A stretch of 5,814 nucleotides of DNA from Cytophagales bacterium. GTDB taxonomy: Bacteria; Bacteroidota; Bacteroidia; Cytophagales; Cyclobacteriaceae. Below, in pieces: positions 5,742 through 5,814 of this stretch. The stretch covers positions 1 to 5,814 of the forward strand of contig JAJCYK010000038.1 in the NCBI GenBank assembly GCA_029262935.1, in the 5' to 3' direction. How positions within the stretch are numbered: the first letter of the stretch is position 1; every line of letters starts with the position of its first letter. Made by a program: the position numbers and the translations under genes. The notes under the pieces are model-generated. The model was not told where the DNA came from. It worked only from the letters and a program-made list of their open reading frames with translations, and searched no databases.

Positions 5742-5814
5742 TTCAAGGCGTTTTCCAATGTTAATAAAAACGATTCCCGGGAAGCTTTAAAAACAACCTC
5801 CATATTTGGTTTTT
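5738..5814 (-). CDS. 3' end of an unidentified upstream gene (24 codons)
   Basis: On the minus strand an open frame enters from the right edge and ends at TGA 5740-5738, overlapping the deaminase ATG as ATGA. The visible 24 residues include MEVVFKASRESF and end LENALK, a plausible amphipathic C-terminal helix with no stop in the frame. A 4-nt ATGA overlap is a classic operon junction, which supports a real co-transcribed gene. I do not recognise the family from so short a tail. The alternatives are a 21-codon leader ORF starting at the internal ATG (5803) or chance open frame. Confidence 0.5.
   Translation of the reverse strand, partial: KPNMEVVFKASRESFLLTLENALK

Overview
The window looks like a Bacteroidota chromosome segment, probably Flavobacteriia or Cytophagia. 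The base composition is AT-leaning, starts lack clear Shine-Dalgarno sequences, and the protein families and their style (DUF3471-tailed serine hydrolase, Tat-exported NIPSNAP protein, Nramp-like gene beside pxpA) are typical of that phylum. This is family-level inference; no rRNA or other marker gene is present. There are no RNA genes, mobile elements or CRISPR arrays.

Left block, minus strand (read from about 2031 down to 1): a GTG-started Nramp-superfamily membrane transporter, then pxpA (5-oxoprolinase subunit A), then the first 17 codons of pxpB running off the window edge. The gaps are 2 nt and 0 nt, so this is a tightly coupled operon for ATP-dependent opening of 5-oxoproline (pyroglutamate) to glutamate. 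The Nramp-like protein has lost the metal-coordinating residues of both signature motifs (GPGT instead of DPGN, VPYN instead of MPHN). Together with its position, this makes it a candidate carrier for something other than a divalent metal, perhaps the oxoprolinase substrate.

Middle, plus strand (2152-3810): a secreted CubicO-type serine hydrolase of the beta-lactamase/D-Ala-D-Ala-peptidase fold. Its tail contains two tandem DUF3471/Pab87-like modules that align without gaps at about 40% identity. It is transcribed divergently from the Nramp-pxpAB operon across a 120-nt intergenic region. Its stop codon overlaps that of the next gene, which converges on it.

Right block, minus strand (5814 down to 3807): the last 24 codons of an unidentified upstream gene, overlapping by ATGA the start of an adenosine-deaminase family protein. 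That protein keeps the zinc site and catalytic residues but carries three unusual changes around the purine pocket. After a 192-nt gap containing a 15-bp odd palindrome and a short direct repeat comes a Tat-exported protein with two NIPSNAP-like halves.

Functionally the window mixes salvage of small nitrogenous metabolites (5-oxoproline, adenosine or a related purine) with exported proteins of unknown substrate. The strongest leads are the metal-site-less Nramp protein in the oxoprolinase operon and the altered active site of the deaminase. I see no wholly new multi-gene system.
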